Of a stretch of 64,000 bases of DNA, positions 62,481 through 64,000 are shown piece by piece. The notes beneath the pieces were generated by a model, which made no database searches, had not been told where the DNA came from, and saw only the letters and a list, made by a program, of their open reading frames with translations. The DNA lies in the NCBI GenBank assembly GCA_002050165.1, contig MWSW01000019.1, positions 147,701-211,700 on the forward strand, given 5' to 3'. Within the stretch, counting starts at the first letter, position 1; each line of letters begins with the position of its first letter. Both the position numbers and the translations under genes were made by a program. Source of the stretch: Candidatus Tepidiaquacellales bacterium OLB4/UTCHB1. GTDB lineage: Bacteria; Bacteroidota; Ignavibacteria; Tepidaquicellales; Tepidaquicellaceae.

Positions 62481-64000
62481 ATGAAGAAAACATTATTTTT
62501 TATTCCGCTAATTATAGCGGGTTTTTTTGTGTTTATAGCACAGAAATCGGCAGACGATAACGTTGTTAAAGATGATCCTCGTTACAGTATTATCAAAACG
62601 ATACCGGGTGCCATAAATACAGATTATTCGGATAAACCGGTTGATTTTAAATTTTCGGATAAACCGAGACAATTTTCAAATAATTTGGAATCAATCACTG
62701 TATTTCCGAACTTCAGGGTTCTGCCAAGGACAAACACGAACCAAAGTGAAGTTATAATTACACGGCATCCCACAAACCACGATATAATGTGGGCTTCGTC
62801 AAATGCTACAAATATTGGCGGGTCGTTATTCATTAGTGAAGGTAATTATGTTACCACTAACGGTGGTGCAAATTGGTATGGATCGGATACATTACCTTCA
62901 ACCCCAATTTCCGGGCATAGCGGAGATCCGGGACCAATTATTGATAAAGATGGTACTTTCATCATGACGAGGCTAGGTAACGGTTTGAATATCTGGTCTA
63001 ACTGGTCAACAAACAACGGAATTTCTTTCTCGTCACACGTTCCGATTTCAACTTCAAACGACGATGATAAAAACTTGGCAACCACAGATGATGATCCGGC
63101 AAGCCCGTACTATGGCAGAGGATACGTTGCATGGACCAGATTTTCAGGTTCAGCAGGTTGGATATACATTTCATATACTACGAATAATGGTCAGTCATGG
63201 TCAGCGCCGTATAAAATTAATCCGGGTATCTCCGGACATTTTTCACATGGTGTTGATTTAAGAGTGGGACCGGGTGGTGTCTTATATGTAACATATGCGA
63301 CCTCACAATCCACATCACCTTATACTGAAAAGTATCTTGGTTTTGCAAAATCAACGGATGGCGGAACAACCTGGACTGTCAATGATCAGGCAATTCCAAT
63401 CAACGGAATAAGGACTACTTCTTTTGGTAGTTACGGTATCAGAACCGCAGGCTTCCCGAGAATTGACGTAGATAGAAGCGGTGGTCCGAGAAATGGTTGG
63501 GTCTATCTTGTCTCGCCACAAAATTCATCCGGAAACGGTGCGGGTACTGACGCCGCTGATATGATACTTTATTACTCGACAAACGGTGGTACTAACTGGT
63601 CTGCTCCTATCAGAGTTAATCAGGATACTCCCGGTAACGGAAAAGTTCAGTTCTTCAATGCAATCAGAATTGATGAATTTGGTGGAATAAATGTTCTCTA
63701 TTACGATAATCGAAATACCGCTACCGATTCAGCTGAGGTAATGCTATCTAGATCTATTGATGGCGCAACAACATGGACAGATTATGTAGTCAGTGACCAT
63801 AGATTCAGACCGAGACCAATTTCCGGGCTTGCAGGGGGATACGCAGGTGATTATATCGGAATGACATCGGGGAATTCAAGGTTATGGCCGGTATGGATGG
63901 ATAACTCGACAGGTAATTATCAATGCTGGACTGCGCCTGTCTTAATAGCAAACTTTCCGCTTAATTCATTTAACATACAAACTCCCTCTCCGGGTGTAAC
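62481..64000 (+). CDS. Exported sialidase-like (Asp-box) protein, 5' part
   Basis: An open frame of 506 codons from ATG 62481 runs off the right edge. It begins with a signal peptide (MKKTLFFIPLIIAGFFVFIAQ). At least five Asp-box-like turns (SxDGGxTW type) are seen: TTNGGANW, TTNNGQSW, STDGGTTW, STNGGTNW and SIDGATTW, spaced about 60-100 residues apart, as in sialidase/BNR beta-propellers. Similar proteins in this phylum carry a C-terminal sorting domain, but that end is outside the window. Catalytic residues of true sialidases (an Arg triad) cannot be confirmed. Probably a surface or secreted propeller. Confidence 0.82.
   Translation, partial: MKKTLFFIPLIIAGFFVFIAQKSADDNVVKDDPRYSIIKTIPGAINTDYSDKPVDFKFSDKPRQFSNNLESITVFPNFRVLPRTNTNQSEVIITRHPTNHDIMWASSNATNIGGSLFISEGNYVTTNGGANWYGSDTLPSTPISGHSGDPGPIIDKDGTFIMTRLGNGLNIWSNWSTNNGISFSSHVPISTSNDDDKNLATTDDDPASPYYGRGYVAWTRFSGSAGWIYISYTTNNGQSWSAPYKINPGISGHFSHGVDLRVGPGGVLYVTYATSQSTSPYTEKYLGFAKSTDGGTTWTVNDQAIPINGIRTTSFGSYGIRTAGFPRIDVDRSGGPRNGWVYLVSPQNSSGNGAGTDAADMILYYSTNGGTNWSAPIRVNQDTPGNGKVQFFNAIRIDEFGGINVLYYDNRNTATDSAEVMLSRSIDGATTWTDYVVSDHRFRPRPISGLAGGYAGDYIGMTSGNSRLWPVWMDNSTGNYQCWTAPVLIANFPLNSFNIQTPSPGV

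Noticed and set aside
62624..63261. Short ORFs on both strands inside the sialidase-like gene
   Set aside because: They are overlapped by a 506-codon frame with signal peptide and Asp-box repeats.
1..64000. CRISPR arrays, insertion sequences, prophage, rRNA
   Set aside because: No regular direct repeats with spacers, transposase, integrase, phage structural or rRNA sequence was seen.

Overview
The window is AT-rich chromosomal DNA, most likely from an Ignavibacteria-type member of the Bacteroidota/Chlorobiota/Ignavibacteriota group, probably uncultured. The evidence is two exported proteins whose C-terminal sorting domains carry the QNYPNPFNP / QNFPNPFNP signature, a fused alpha/beta E1 oxo-acid dehydrogenase, few recognisable Shine-Dalgarno sequences and frequent TTG starts. 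I see no insertion sequence, phage, CRISPR array or rRNA. Three tRNA genes are present: Leu-TAG, Ser-GCT and His-GTG.

Layout. 1-5.7 kb (minus strand): a cut membrane protein, a serine beta-lactamase-like hydrolase, a DinB-fold protein, an acyl-CoA carboxylase carboxyltransferase and clpX with tRNA-Leu. 5.8-9.1 kb: an Fn3-like small exported protein, a sorting-domain protein, a TPMT-like methyltransferase, a lipoprotein and a DUF488 protein. 9.4-14.8 kb (minus): tRNA-Ser, rseP, dxr, a TlpA-like lipoprotein, an anti-sigma-like membrane protein, an ECF sigma factor and tRNA-His. 15.0-17.1 kb: fused E1 dehydrogenase.

17.2-41.7 kb is a large exopolysaccharide/capsule locus. It opens with a control module (a REC-REC-PP2C phosphatase, a STAS antagonist and a GHKL-type ATPase) interleaved with a glycosyltransferase. 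Next come a nucleotidyltransferase-like/phosphoglycosyltransferase fusion, rfbA, rfbC, glgP, ugd, a short TolC-like protein, a Wzz/Wzc-like protein, five glycosyltransferases, a Wzy/ligase-like membrane protein and a tiny membrane ORF. A convergent arm holds a UDP-glucuronate decarboxylase, a glycosyltransferase and a Wzx-like flippase. Together these would make sugar nucleotides (dTDP-sugar, UDP-GlcA, UDP-Xyl), load the first sugar on a lipid, extend, flip, polymerise and export the chain, under partner-switch control.

41.7-48.2 kb, divergent from the flippase, encodes a two-module nonribosomal peptide synthetase (A-T-C-A-T-TE) and its own Sfp-type phosphopantetheinyl transferase. This is a compact dipeptide pathway and the most distinctive system in the window. 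48.2-55.4 kb holds queF, fumC, an acetyl-CoA hydrolase/CoA-transferase, queC, a PerM-like permease and GTP-type PEP carboxykinase. 55.6-64 kb holds a second sorting-domain protein, a tRNA-dihydrouridine synthase, a slipin, a GH3 glycosidase, a lipoprotein, pdxH and the 5' part of an Asp-box (sialidase-like) exported protein that runs off the right edge.
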